From Paramyrothecium sp. XJ0827 (lineage: Eukaryota > Ascomycota > Sordariomycetes > Hypocreales > Stachybotryaceae): a stretch of 64,000 nt of DNA. The translations under genes were made by a program, and so were the position numbers. The DNA is taken from the NCBI GenBank assembly GCA_020881915.1, contig JAJFPB010000005.1:2108001-2172000 (forward strand), given 5' to 3'. Of this stretch, positions 47,763 to 59,844 are shown piece after piece. The notes beneath the pieces are model-generated. The model had not been told where the DNA came from. It made no database searches and saw only the letters and a program-made list of their open reading frames with translations. Within the stretch, counting starts at the first letter, position 1, and each line of letters starts with the position of its first letter.

Positions 47763-49312
47763 ATGACGGCAGCAACTGAGGATGCAAAGCCACATTCCGC
47801 TACGAGCTCTAAGCCGTCCTCGATTAAATCGATAGACGCAGGCAAGAAGTCGCCTACTTCTGCCCCGAACGGCGCCGGCCCTGCCAATGGCTCTGCGACC
47901 GCCTCGGCAGGCGAGACCTCGACCAAGGCAGCCGCCGAGAAGACATCCGTCAAGGAGCGTTTCACGCGCATGTTCTCCAGCAAGGATATAACCAAGATCA
48001 ATGCTGCGCATGTCAACAACAGCGATCCCAATATTCGATCCCGGGGCCCCTCTGTGAGCGGCGGCACGACCTCGCCTCAGCCCTCAAAAGAACACCAGCA
48101 GCTACAGGAGAAGAACGGCGAGAAGACTGCCGCGCCACCCGTCAAGTCCGGCGGCAAGGAACCCGTCCACCGCTTCGCTTTGAACCCCGAAGCTCAAGGC
48201 GGCCATGAACATACGCTCAAGTCGAGCCGGCGCCAAGAAAAGCTGTCAGATATGTGGCGCGCCATCATCGGCAAGAAGCAAGAGACGGCCGAGCATGACC
48301 TATCATTGGTCTCTAGCTGGGTAGATACGTTGCGCCAGGAAAAGGATGAAGCCGGCGACAAGAAAGGGGGCCCCAATCATTCTACTACCCTGGTCGAGAA
48401 GTATGGCAAGTGTCAGGAAGTCGTTGGAAGAGGCGCGTTTGGTATTGTCCGAATCTCACACAAGAAAGTCGGCGGCAGCGGAGAGAAGCTTTTCGCCGTC
48501 AAGGAGTTCCGGAGGCGGCCAGAGGAAACCGAGAAGAAGTACAGCAAGCGGCTTACTGCCGAGTTCTGTATTTCTTCCTCGTTGCGTCACCCCAATGTGA
48601 TCCACACTCTTGACCTCCTCAAGGACGCCAAGGGTGACTACTGCGAAGTTATGGAGTTCTGCGCTGGCGGCGATCTATATTCTCTGGTGCTGTCTAGTGG
48701 TAAGCTGGAGGTCCAAGAGGCCGACTGTTTCTTCAAGCAAATGATGAGGGGCGTCGAATATTTACACGAAATGGGCGTCGCCCATCGCGATCTCAAACCT
48801 GAGAATTTACTCCTGACTACGCGGGGTGCTCTCAAAATCACCGACTTCGGCAACGGTGAATGCTTCCGCATGGCTTGGGAAACCGACGCTCACATGGTCA
48901 CCGGACTATGCGGTTCGGCGCCTTATATCGCGCCCGAAGAATATACGGACAAGGAGTTCGATGCTCGAGCCGTTGATGTGTGGGCTTGCGGAGTCATCTA
49001 CATGGCTATGAGAACTGGCCGGCATCTATGGCGTGTGGCCAAAAAAGACGAGGATGAATTCTACGCTCGTTACCTGGAAGGTCGCCGCGACGAAGAAGGC
49101 TATGGTCCTATCGAATCATTACACAGAGTATGTCATCCTCAGCCGCTCCCCTTGATTCTAACTAACCAAACCCCTACTAGGCTCGTTGTCGAAATGTGAT
49201 CTACTCGGTTCTGGATCCTCACCCCAGCCGCCGCTTGACGGCTGCTCAGGTCCTCAAATCGGAATGGGTGCGCGAGATAAAACTCTGCAAAGCCGGTGAA
49301 GAAGGTCTATAA
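47763..49312 (+). CDS. HAL/SAT4-type serine/threonine protein kinase
   Basis: Fungal kinase of the NPR1/HAL5 family, whose members control nutrient and ion transporters (Trk potassium uptake, permease stability). Exons 47763-49127 and 49181-49312 close to 498 aa; the intron is 53 nt with a GTATGT donor and a CTAAC branch site. The first 210 residues are disordered, rich in Ser, Ala and Lys, with a conserved-looking KERFTRMFSSKDITKIN segment (64-80). The kinase domain follows: GRGAFGIV (222-229), the ATP-binding Lys in FAVKEFRRR (247), HRDLKPEN (341-348) and DFG (361-363). The activation loop GNGECFRMAWE is of the HAL5 kind, followed by CGSAPYIAPEEY. I chose MTAATEDAKP as start; the frame is open upstream to an ATG at 47502, giving an 87-residue extension of unlikely composition. 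Closest name by resemblance is SAT4/HAL4, but paralogs make this unsure. Confidence 0.92.
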
Positions 49313-50632
49313 CGTAGACCCGCCGTGCACGCAGCATGGCGGACTTCTGACCGATCGGAGCCACGCATCAGATTCCGACGGTTGCGGCTTGGCCGAGGCC
49401 TCCAGAGGGCCCCGCTGGAGTTTTGCCAACTCGGCCTTGGCAGCTCCCTCCTCCCCCCACGTCCGATCTTTCTACTGCGGTCATGGACCGACCGGATATC
49501 CACGACGCTCTTACGCATTTATGGCATGATTCTTATTTAACGACATGATGAACGTCCCGTTTGTCAAGAATTTTGATTCTCTTGACAGCCATTTGTCAAG
49601 TTCATTGAAGCACCGGTGTTTGGCGCATAGTCTTGCTCACAGGCATTGTCTGCCTCGGCTTTTCAGGTTTTCCTCCAATCCCATTTCTGCGATCAGCCTT
49701 GGCAGTTTAGTAGTTTCCACTGCTGGAAATGATCAACGGAAAGCGGCGAGACCGTTTTCGGCTGCTGGGGACGCTGTCTTTTACTACGTTGCTTACAGGA
49801 ATTACCTCGTTGGGCGGCAGGATCTACTTTTCTGTTCAAATCATACATACCTACACATATACTTATTTTTGTCTTTTTTCTCTTCTTTGAAACGACTGAT
49901 GCCTATATGTAGTCTAAGGTAATACGAGGTAAGTTAACGGTGTCCCATCTATGGCATTCAACACAAAGCATGGAAATTCAACCGTTCTATTGGCCATTTC
50001 ATTTTCCGTAGGTTTACTTGCGTCCTGCAACAGCGTCTATGTGAATAAATATCCAAGCTTCAACCATCGCGTGTAATCTTGCGGAAAAGTCATTCGGCTT
50101 GCTCTTGCAAGGGTCAAGGGTGTACTCAGCACATTGGATCGTAACGACACATGGCAGGGATGTCCTTTCGTGACACACGAGGGTTTTCACCTCACAACTC
50201 TTGACAATGTTCACAACTGATGGATAATTGGAAGGCAAGGCTTCAGCAAATATTTAGAATTCATTTAAGCTCCATGAGAAAACGTTTGCCCGGAACCTAT
50301 GTAAAAAGAGAAGACAGCCATATCAAAAAATAATCCGAAACAAGAACGCCGTGTTGACGGTGGCATTATTATCCCTGGTTTTAAACCACCCATAAGCCGT
50401 CGTATAGTCCGACAATCCCTAGTAGACAATCCCTAGTAGTACTCTATGTGTGCTGAAAGAAGAGGGCGCACAGCAGGGAGATTTGAGTCATGAACAGAAG
50501 TGAAAGTGACGGCCTCCAGTCCGTCAAAATGAGATTCGATACCGTACTCGTCAAGCGCCAACTCCTCTCAGAATGAATACCCCTGACCCCAATGCCCAGA
50601 TGCTATGCTTTGGAAAAAAGCGAAGTTCTGCG
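49313..50632. other. Intergenic between convergent kinase and disordered-protein genes
   Basis: Holds both 3' ends. It is more AT-rich than neighbouring genes by eye. A 14-bp unit is tandemly duplicated at 50411-50438. No gene is supported; the 125-aa frame at 49545-49922 has no recognisable features. Confidence 0.5.
50411..50438 (+). repeat. 14-bp tandem duplication
   Basis: Two adjacent perfect copies of GACAATCCCTAGTA. Seen directly; no function proposed. Confidence 0.85.
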
Positions 50633-52056
50633 TTACGAGTGGAACAAATCCCAAGCCCGATCACACAATCGCAAGAACTCCTCCTTCTTCTGGCGCTGCG
50701 TTTCTGGGCTATCGCGGCCGGCACCGAAGGGGCCGCGGCGGGTTGGAGCGGGTCCATGGCCTAGCGGAGGGCTGCTGCCATCCTCATACTCGGTTCTCGT
50801 CCTTCGCTTGCTGGTACTGCGACTGGGATCTATGGGACGGCTTCCGGGCGCCGGCGAAGGAGGTGTAGGAGGCTGGTGGTGGCCGTTGTAGTGGACGATC
50901 TTGGGGAGCAGCTCTGGGCGTCCTCCAGCAAGCTCCTGTTGAGCCTCTTCAGCCGATTTATAATCTCGAGGGCGGCCCTGGGCGGCTTGTTGCAGATGCG
51001 CAGGAGGTTGGCCAGGGGAGGCAAGCGGAGCCCGAGCGCTGTGAGGGTACAAGGAGGCGGACGCATTGGCGTTTGCACTCTCTGGGTGAGCTGACAGGTT
51101 CTGACCGAAAACATCACTGATGGGCGGCAGGCGGTTGTTGGTCTGGTTGGCGGGAACATGATGAATGTGAGAGGTGCTTGAGAGATTTGAAGCCTGGTTG
51201 GTGACGTGGCGAGTCAGAGGGGCAGCATGCTGCCGTCCGGTAAAGCTGTGACCGAGCGGAGCAGATTGGATAACTCGTTCATGGGCGAACTGTTCATGCG
51301 AAGGCGCGACAATGGAGAGACCAGGCGGGGCCTTGCCCTTGCGGAACATGCTGGGCGTTTTGGCCGAGAATTGCGCAGAGTCCTTCTCCTTCTCCTTGTC
51401 AGATGGTCCGTCACCCTTGGCGGATTGTTGATGAAGGCGAGCTTCGATGAGGTGACGCTGCTGTTCGCGAACTGATAGGCTTCGCTGCAGCTGTTCCTTC
51501 ATTACTGGGTCCTGGGTCACGAAGCCGGGGGAAAGACACGCGATGCCGACTTCCTGAATACCCAGACCGTCACGGGCAGTCAGTGGCCTGGCAGTACCAG
51601 GGGTGTTTGAGTTGCTGCTCGAGTTTTTCGACAGATCAAGCTTCCTAGGTCTTGGGCGTGAATTGGGCATCCTGGGCGAGCCGGGCTCCTTCTTCACGAC
51701 GATTTTGGGATGTACGCCTGCGGCACGAGATCTGGAAAGCGGAGACGTGTTAGTGACTTGTCTACAACTGGAGCCAATCTGCAAGGCTTGACAAATTGAG
51801 GCGGGATTACTCACGGGCCAGAGGGCGAAGATTTCGCGGCTGAAGCGCCTCCTCTAGGACTGCTGCTACCAGGGCGTTGGGCGGAATGGTTCAAGATAGG
51901 TGCTGCGCTTGCCGAGGCAGACGAGACGCCGGTTGTTCTCGGTGCTGAAGGGGATACGGAAGCAGAAGTAGTCGTGGTTGGAGGCGGCAACTCTGTGGGG
52001 AAGGATGGCCTGTCGTGGGGGGCAGGGGAAGGGGCCATTGCAAGTGCGGCGCTCAT
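50633..52056 (-). CDS. Unrecognised, mostly disordered fungal protein
   Basis: Exons are complement(50633-51731, 51815-52056). The 83-nt intron has a GTGAGT donor and a TTTCCAG acceptor and closes in frame to 446 aa. The N-terminus is Ala/Pro/Ser/Thr-rich. The middle has basic patches (VHPKIVVKKEPGSPR, SRPRPRKLDLSK) that could be nuclear-localisation signals, and a predicted helix MKEQLQRSLSVREQQRHLIEARLHQQ. Near the end are RLPPISDVFG, SKRRTRTEYEDGSSPPLGHG and a short C-terminal helix TQRQKKEEFLRLCDRAWDLFHS, which look like the conserved parts. No domain is recognised and I assign no function; a nuclear adaptor is a guess from the basic motifs. Coding support comes from frame closure, splice signals and composition. 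Confidence 0.8.
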
Positions 52057-53120
52057 AATGAATCTTTGGGTCGAAACGCCGATCAGAGGATTCTATATTT
52101 TCGTTGTCGCCGCGTCTCTATCGATGTCGGACAGAACTGATCCGTACGAGGATGCGGCGGCAAGACGCTTGCAACTGGTAAAGACGGAGAAGTCAAAGTG
52201 TAGTAGAAGCTGCTTTGCAGGCCGCTACAAGAGACTTGATCTAGCAGCGCACAGCGACGAAGCTGGACATAGATCGAAATAAGGCTTCGGTTCAGAGAGT
52301 TCCTCTGAGGTGGCTGGAATTCTTTGGGAGGGTTTGCGCCGTGGGCAAATTAGCGCGACGTGGATTAATCGCGAGTGTCGCGTGGTTCGTGACGGCAGTC
52401 GAGGGTAGGGAATCGGGCAGCTCGACCTCAAGCATGCGTGGCCAAGCAAAAAGTATTATAGAAAGAATAATAATCTGCCACAATACACGAGGCAATTATC
52501 GAATTGTTCCCAAGCGCAGGTGGGCGCTTGGCGGCAGCGGTGGTGGTGGTGGTGGTTGTTGGAGGATGGGAGTCCTAGGACAGTTGGTTTCTGTGGGACT
52601 CGCGACCGGAAGATTGTCGTTTCGAGAGTCGAGGGGGGGGGGGATGAAGAAGGACAATGGCGGATGTTCCAGAATTAGTGCGGCGGCGTGAAAGAGGAAA
52701 GCGCAGGATAAAATGCAGTGGAAGCGAGGGTCAGGGGCTCGCGGACGAATCAGGTAGCGGGCGATCCAGACGTAGGACGAGGTACAGACGGACAAAGTAC
52801 CCAGGCTGTGGAGTTTGTAGGGACGGAGTACACGGGCATGCACAGCTGGTGGAGCGGGTCCAACTGAGAGGCGGCTGGCGAATGGGACGGGCGGGCGCTC
52901 AGCTCGGGCGTTCGGGGCTCGGGACTGGTTTTTTGGTATCCGCCTAGGCTCGAGGCTGGTGGACGGTGGGATGGAGATGTCCTCGGATGGCTTACTGCGC
53001 CGGTCCAAGTCTCCTTCGTTTTTGTTTGTTCTTTTTCCCTGAATCGTCTCTGTGGAGTGCTAGGCGTATGTCGGTCGCTATGTGCGGTTGATGTTCGATT
53101 GCGTGTTTGTGCGCGTACTT

Positions 53121-53151
53121 GGTGGGTGTGGGTGTGTGTATGTATGTATGT
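53121..53151 (+). repeat. GT/TATG microsatellite
   Basis: A GGTGTG and GTGTGTATG run passing into TATG units, in the presumed leader of the minus-strand disordered-protein gene. Seen directly. Confidence 0.75.
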
Positions 53152-53948
53152 ACGGGAGCGTGAGTATGCGCGCGAGCGTACCGTATGCGTGAGTGTATGA
53201 TTATGCCGCCCAAAGAAGGGGGGGGAGCGACGGGGACAGCTTGTTGGAGGATAACCAAGTGAGTGTGTGTTGGGTGACTGTGAGCCGCCCACGATTAAGA
53301 ACAGATGGGGTGCGAGGAGGGAGGGGTCGCGGACAGGGGAAAGAACGAGAGGAAGAGCAGAGCAGAAGAGACGAGAGCTTCAGCAGCTGGTGGAGGGGCA
53401 TTCGCATTGTTTTATTATCTCCTCGTCCCTCGTTCTCTCTACCGCTCTGGCTACCTCGCTCATGCTTGACGGACTGGACTGGGCGTCCTGCTTTGGATAG
53501 ATTGTTACTGTACAACACCAGGGGCCAGGACTCATCCATTCTCCTGCCTCAGCCCAGCTTCAGCCAAGGTCGATCGGTACCTGGCGATACCCTGGCCTTG
53601 GCAAGCCGCGGCGGCTTTCACGCCTACTGGGTGCCGAGACGGCTTGCGATGGCTGCCCACGGCCAGGTACATGCGCGTACCCGCCCGACAATCGTCTCTC
53701 GGTGGTAGGGTTATGGGTGATGAAAGGGGAGCAAGGGAAGGGGGAAGGGGGTCCTCTAGCCTGAAGCAATCCGTCTGTTGCGGCCCCATGGCGCTTTGCT
53801 GTGTCGCTCAGTCCTTCCATCTGCCATGCTATATTGCTGTGCCTGAAGTACATTGTCCTTCAGGTACCGCTTACCCACCGCTCCACCATCCAGGGGCTGG
53901 CCGTGGTGGGCTCCCGACGGTGTACAGCCTGGTACTGATGCTCAGACC

Positions 53949-53976
53949 GGTAAGGCAAGGTAAGGTAAGGTAAGGC
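53949..53976 (+). repeat. Tandem GGTAAG/GGCAAG hexanucleotide-like units
   Basis: Five-base units of the GGTAA and GGCAA type in tandem, the densest example of the motif that recurs in intergenic DNA of this window. Seen directly. Confidence 0.75.
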
Positions 53977-54442
53977 AAAAGCATGCATGGGCACCACTGG
54001 ATATGTTTGGCTAGGGGATCAAACAAACTAGGGTGGGGATGAAAGGGGGGGGTGGAGGGGTCATGGTAATGGATGGGTGTGGGCAAATGGAGAATTCTGG
54101 TCATCCTCCAAGAACCAAAGCTGAGATATCTCAGCCGCCGTCCAATGAACTCTCCTCTCCGAGCTGCGCAGGCCACTCTTGGTCCCGGACGACTCGTCCA
54201 ATGGATACCTGAAGCCTGCTTTAGCAGAGGCATTCGATGCTGTGCTGACGACCCGTCGTTACCCAGAAAGAATCATCATCATCGTCGGCATCAGCCTTGC
54301 CGTTAATAACCACTACTGAAACTCGTTCAGCATTAGGATAAAAACACAGTGGAGTAATCACATCGCAGCGCCACTCGCTCACCGTCGAGTCGTTTCATCC
54401 AGGATGGCGACAATTCTCTCCCATGGGAAGCACCACCACAAT

Positions 54443-54461
54443 AACAACAACAACAACAACA
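54443..54461 (+). repeat. AAC trinucleotide microsatellite
   Basis: About six AAC units directly after a short CAC run. Seen directly. Confidence 0.8.
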
Positions 54462-57400
54462 CCGGCAGCAACGACAACTTTAACCGCGGCATTCCATCGC
54501 AAACTGCCTCCGCCATCCCAGCGTCTTTTGCTCACGCCGTTTGCAGTGCCTACCTCTAGGTTGTTTTACAATGACGCTAGCCATCAGCCACATCCGCTGC
54601 GCTACCTATTGCAGGACCTGTGCGGCTTTGCCCTCCGGCCCACCCCCAGTCTTCCGCTCGGCTTCTGTCTACACTATCTTACCCTCCATCACGGTAATTC
54701 TCATCGAGTGGCTGGTCCATGTCATGCATGCACCAGAACTGGCAATACGATCGAGTTTTGCATGCAATGCGTAGGGTGGTCCTGGCTGCTTGCTCACCGT
54801 AATTGCCTACAATGACCGTTCCCTGTATAGTGTATCCTGACAGTTACAAGTGGAAACTGGAGGAGTTGCTCCAAGGATGTCGTCTGCTGGCCGCGTACCG
54901 CCAGCCACAAGCTACGGCAGCTGGGTGCTTCAAGTCAAGGTCCGGCGTCGCAACCTTGCACGTCACCTTGCGCTCATGCAAATCATATGACAGCAGACTG
55001 GTGTTTGTATCGCCCAGTTAGTTGACAAGTAGGAACCATAGCGCTGCGAAGATGTACCCCTGGTTAGCCGTGTCTAAATACAGGCATGGGAGGGTAGTGT
55101 TTCGCCGTTCCCCAATTACGGTTACCTTACTCTGTCTGTACCTTGGAGCTATTGAACAATCACCCGCCCAAACAGGTTATTGGTTCCTTTTCCTTCGGGT
55201 TGGAGGAGGGAACCCGGCCCGCCGGATGGTCAAAGAGTGGCCGGCTGGCCAAACACCCCCCTTGGCTTGTCTGTTCCCCATTTAAGGACAGGCATTTGGA
55301 GTACCTGAAGTCCTGTGCACGGTCGCCTTGACGCCGCGGACCGCTGTAATAGTTCAGACTCTTCAGAGACCGCGCATCTGCGATGCCTTGAACTAAAGAT
55401 GGTGGCAGAAGACACCAAAGGGTGCTGGATCCCATCGGATCCTCCGTCCCAGAAATCAACCCCGCCACTAGAGATTGCGACCAGGCGCACAGTCGCCTAC
55501 AATCGACAACGCGGAGGTGTGAGTCCGCTGCAGTGGCCTTCAGTGCTAAACATCCGGCACTGCAGAACCGTGGATGATATATCCAAATCCAGACTGGTTC
55601 CAATCGAACAATGTGTTGTGCTTAGGTTGAACGACCTGTGTGCGTGTATTCCAGGAAACGCCAGCAACCATATGGGGAAGCGAAGCCCCGCTATGGCCAA
55701 CTTCTCCTCTGAATGTTTAGGTCGTTGTTTCGTATCCTGCGAGGCAGTCTCACGAGTGCCGATGTGGTGGCGTGGGCCTCGGCTTATGGTGTTGTCACAG
55801 ATCCAAGCAATCTGCTTCTTCCTAGTGCGCGACGATCCTGGATACGACGTTTACTGCTGCAGACACGAAGGAGCTGTATCACTTTGTTTTACCATACCTT
55901 TTACTCTTTATAGACCGCAAAAAAAACTTGATGTCAGAACGATCCCCCCTCCGACAGTGATCGCACACCCTGTTCGCACCCATGCGCCGGCACACCCTAG
56001 CTTGCGTATCGCCCACGTTGCCGAAACACAAGGCAGTGGTTATCAAAATCACGAATTCACTACCACAAGGTACTATAATCGGCCACTCGGTCTAGGTTTG
56101 AAAGAAGTTCTTGTCAAGTAGAGTAGATAATGTATAATTCTCATCTCGGCAAATTGGTAGAGATTTTGAGCCTTTTCTGGTGTTTGGTTTTGCGGGTTGC
56201 GTATTAATTTACTTGTTTTCTTCTGCTCGCCGCTTGACAAGGCGCCGTAAAAAGGTCGCACAAGATGGGATGATGGGCAATCAGACACAAGGCTTAGAAG
56301 CACCCTAAAATCAGCTCAATTGTCCTAGTTTGAAAACACAACGGAGCACGCACGTACGACGCAATACAGTTGAGCACGGCGCAAGTTCAAAAATAGAGGC
56401 TAATTAGCACGGATTGAACTGACGGAAACAGCGCTGGCCCCAGACATTTGCAAGGTGTTCTGATGGGTGGCTCCTCATGCATCGACATGGCAACCCCTGC
56501 CCTGGCTAAGGCTTGGTGTTTGATCTACACCCCCCTCGTCGTTCCCCTGTTGGCTCCCCCTCCCTGTCCCCATGAGCCCCTCGAGAACAGAAAAGAAAAA
56601 GGAAAAAAAAAAAGTGGTATCAGAGAAACGGAGCCGAACAGTTCGACACCGATGGTCTCAAAATAAAGCAAGTGCATGTAAACGATGGGCCATGGCAGCG
56701 CTGCTCATAGATACTGATCTGGTCCTTAATAAGCCTTACATGAAGCCATAGCCACTGCTATGGGTAGTTTTTGGCACTAAATCTGCCGCAACTATTGTAT
56801 GATCGTCTCACGTTGAACCACATCGGTGAGGCCCCGCGGAATTCATCCCATGTCGCATCACACCCCCAATATGGGCCAGACAACCGCAGAATCTAGGCAA
56901 GCCGAATCCAACCATCGAACGAAGAAGGCATTGTCCCGGTAAACGAGATGAACCATCGCAATTTCGAAGCGCAGAATGAACGACAAAGCAGATTCTGGGG
57001 TCTTGCCTAAACGGTACAATCTATTTGCTGCGGTGCACCGTTGGTGCATATGCACTTCAATCAATAGTGGAAGAACAGCGTCGTGCCCGTTCCATCGTTC
57101 GGTCCCAGGCGTGACGGTGCACTGTCCGTCGTGGACAGCTTCGCCACCAGCGGAGCAGTGGCGATTCGTCTGAAGGAAGCTCCGCGTGGCATTTTGGCCC
57201 TATTCTGCAGCCGGCAAGCCGATAGCCCGGCGTCGGCGGCCGACTCTCGCCTTTCGTCCCATCTCTCGAGGATATTTGGTTGGGATGTAACTTGTAAGTG
57301 GACAGCAGCTCTCGCCAGAAAGAGGCACTAGAGCAGAAGTTGGTGGGCTCACCTGAAACGGTGTCTCAGGTTGCAGCCACCCTTACGAGGAAAAGATACC

Positions 57401-59054
57401 TTGGCCGTCGGTACCTACGGCACTGAACCACGCAACGCCTGGTACCAGACCTCCCGTCCGCACAAGCAACAGCGCTAGCGGCTTTCCTGAAGCTGCTGCG
57501 ACACGCACTTTTGGCATTCATCAGTGCCTCGAACAAATCACAGGCACTAATAATTCCACAGTGGCAGTCTCGTCGATTCTATGGATCGCCCAGCAATGCG
57601 GCAGACACTTGCTTTCCAAAAGTCAGTGTTCAATCACAGCAACGGAATACAACAACACATCACCTATTAGCTGCGCCCACCAGTAGCACGCTTTACGCGC
57701 GTGGGGATGAATTGCTTGTGCTAACTCGATGCTTCACGAAGAAGAGGTCCCGACACAGCAGCAATCTTGAAGTCCAGTGTTCGGGTCGCTTTCCGGACCG
57801 GGGGCGCAGCCCAGGCGCCGCAATCAATCAAGCACAAACGTGAACTCCGCAAGCCGATTCCCCACAGTGATCCTGCATCGGTTCGTTCACCGTCAAGGCT
57901 AGTGTATCTGATTTACAGTACTTATCAGACTCGCTTGTGATTATTCGCAAGCATCCATGTGCTAACAAACGTAAGCGGGGAGAAGAGCCGCATCAATCGA
58001 CAACATCTTCGTCCCCGCCTGTCCTGCATCTGGCTCCCGCATCGTTTGGTTTCCTTGTTCTCCCATTCCGGGTTTCCGCGCTTCTTGAACACTCTAGCCT
58101 CCTTGAAACGTAGTTTGGCTCCCTCACATGGGGTTCTTTCGGTCTTGATTCTGATGTTGAGGCACTGGTATGTACGTAAATCGAAGCCGGGCTGTGCAGT
58201 GGTTGCGAAACGCGGCGTCGCAACTGTTGTTTGACGACAGCCTTTAAGCTTGACTAGTATTGCTCCTCGGAAGTCTCAACCTCCGTGAGGCTCAACACAG
58301 CCTCCCAAGTAGCTGTTAAAGTTCCGAAGTTTCGAGAGTTATCGGATGAGATTGTCGCAAAGACGTCATGTAAACAAACTGCCTCCTGCACCAAGTAGGT
58401 AGGCATCATCCCCAGAGGACGTCATTCTCAGGCCTTCGAATTGTTTCGATTAAGGATCGAGTTTCGGCGATTTCTTCGCTGGATGACATGACTTGAACAG
58501 CCTAGGCCTGTACTTGCTTGGCACGCATACCGTGATGATTGATAGACTGTTCGAGTCCGAGATGCTTCCCGCATGGAATTGCCACCGTATCAGCATACTT
58601 GTTCACCCATGCGAGAAGCTCGCGCTTCTTATTTATGTACCGCAAAAAAAAAAAATTAGGCGCAATCTTAGGGGTTTCAGACCCAGCAATTACCGTCTCG
58701 TCAGCATTAAGTTTTGGTGTAATTCAGATCGAACACAGAGAACCTCACTCACTTGGTTCCAATTCAGTGAGCACCAAAGGTGCACACTACAAAGTACAGT
58801 AGTGTAGTTAGTGGCTGTGGCTGGTGCCGTAAAAGCGTGGCTCAGTCAGCCTTGCATTTTGGTAGCCAATCAACTTTCAGAAGAGAAACTTGCCGCCAAT
58901 AGGTAGCATGCGCAACGCTCCACCCATCTCAAAATTTCCAGTTTAGAGGCTGTCGAAGCCGAATGAATTTCCGCAAAGCAATTCCCGTGATTGACTTCCT
59001 CGGTTTCACTGAACTTTCTGGGTGGAAGTAAGCAATCTCAAAGAAGAACGCAAA

Positions 59055-59678
59055 ATGCCTGGCCGCACAAAGAAAGCAGAGGAGCCCGCAGCTCCAGACG
59101 CCAGCATGGAAGACGCCCCTCCATCTGCGCAGCCAGAGGCGACCCGTGATGCTGATATGGACGATGCGGAAGAAGAGGAGGAAGAAGAGGAGCTAGAACC
59201 TCAGAGGGTCAAAATTGTAAGTCCTTATTTCTCATATGAAAAAGGTCGCTGCTAACATCGGTGTAGCTGCCCGGCTCAACGGACACAGCAGCTTCTTTTG
59301 AGTTCATCGATGAGGGTCACACAATGGGCAATGCTTTGCGATATATCATCATGAAGAAGTATTTCTCTCTACCCAACGACCGCGTGTAGGACGGTACTGA
59401 CTGTGACTCTAGCCCGGATGTGGAGTTTTGCGCCTACGCTATTCCTCATCCTTCCGAACCAAAGATGAACATTCGCATCCAAACGTATCGTGAGTACATC
59501 TAACACGGTCTTCTTCTGCTTGTTGTGTTCCACATCTAATCAAGGACCTACAGGCGGCGCCGCCGTTGACGCTCTGAAGAAGGGACTGGCCGATTTGCAG
59601 CAGATCTGCGACGTAGTGGCTGATGAGTTCTGGACAAAGAGGCAATCTTTTAACGCGGAACAGGGTCTGGTTCGGTGA
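59055..59678 (+). CDS. RPC19: RNA polymerases I and III subunit AC19 (RPAC2)
   Basis: Small alpha-like subunit shared by RNA polymerases I and III; it pairs with AC40 as the bacterial alpha dimer equivalent. Exons 59055-59216, 59267-59358, 59413-59489 and 59554-59678 close in frame to 151 aa; introns are 50-64 nt. The N-terminus is an acidic disordered tail (DDAEEEEEEEELEPQ). The alpha-type dimerisation motif follows: FEFIDEGHTMGNALRYIIMKN, then PDVEFCAYAIPHPSEPKMNIRIQTY and the C-terminal helix ALKKGLADLQQICDVVADEF. An earlier in-frame ATG exists at 59022; MPGRTKKAEEP is preferred. It converges on the complex I gene, with 166 nt between the two stops. Confidence 0.95.
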
Positions 59679-59844
59679 GGCCAGTCACGAGGAAGGATTA
59701 GAGAGAAGGGCGGCGTCATCTTCTGTAGAGCATGCGCATTGATGTCGGAGCACAGGGGACCAAAACAAAAAAGGCGTTTTAAGGTGTCATTTTCATAGAG
59801 GTCTAACGAGATATATGTACACACACGCGGCCACCTGCGCTGTT

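Larger units (their letters stand above)
52057..59054. other. 7-kb gene-poor region
   Basis: Both flanking genes point away from it. It contains simple repeats (53121-53151, 54443-54461), G homopolymers around 52629 and 53220, an A run at 58645-58656, and a GGTAAGG tandem at 53949-53976. The largest frame (55315-56121 plus, 268 aa) is rich in Cys, Trp and Arg and shows no domain. A small frame at 57083-57331 runs over a good GTAAGT donor at about 57293, but I could not find a partner exon. No RNA gene is supported. Confidence 0.5.

Noticed and set aside
55315..56121. 268-codon frame in the 7-kb gap as a real gene
   Set aside because: High Cys, Trp, His and Arg content, no domain, no splice or leader context; kept only as a remark.
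58480..58575. Second tRNA-like B box (TGTTCGAGTCC)
   Set aside because: The flanking bases do not pair as a T arm and no acceptor stem is present.
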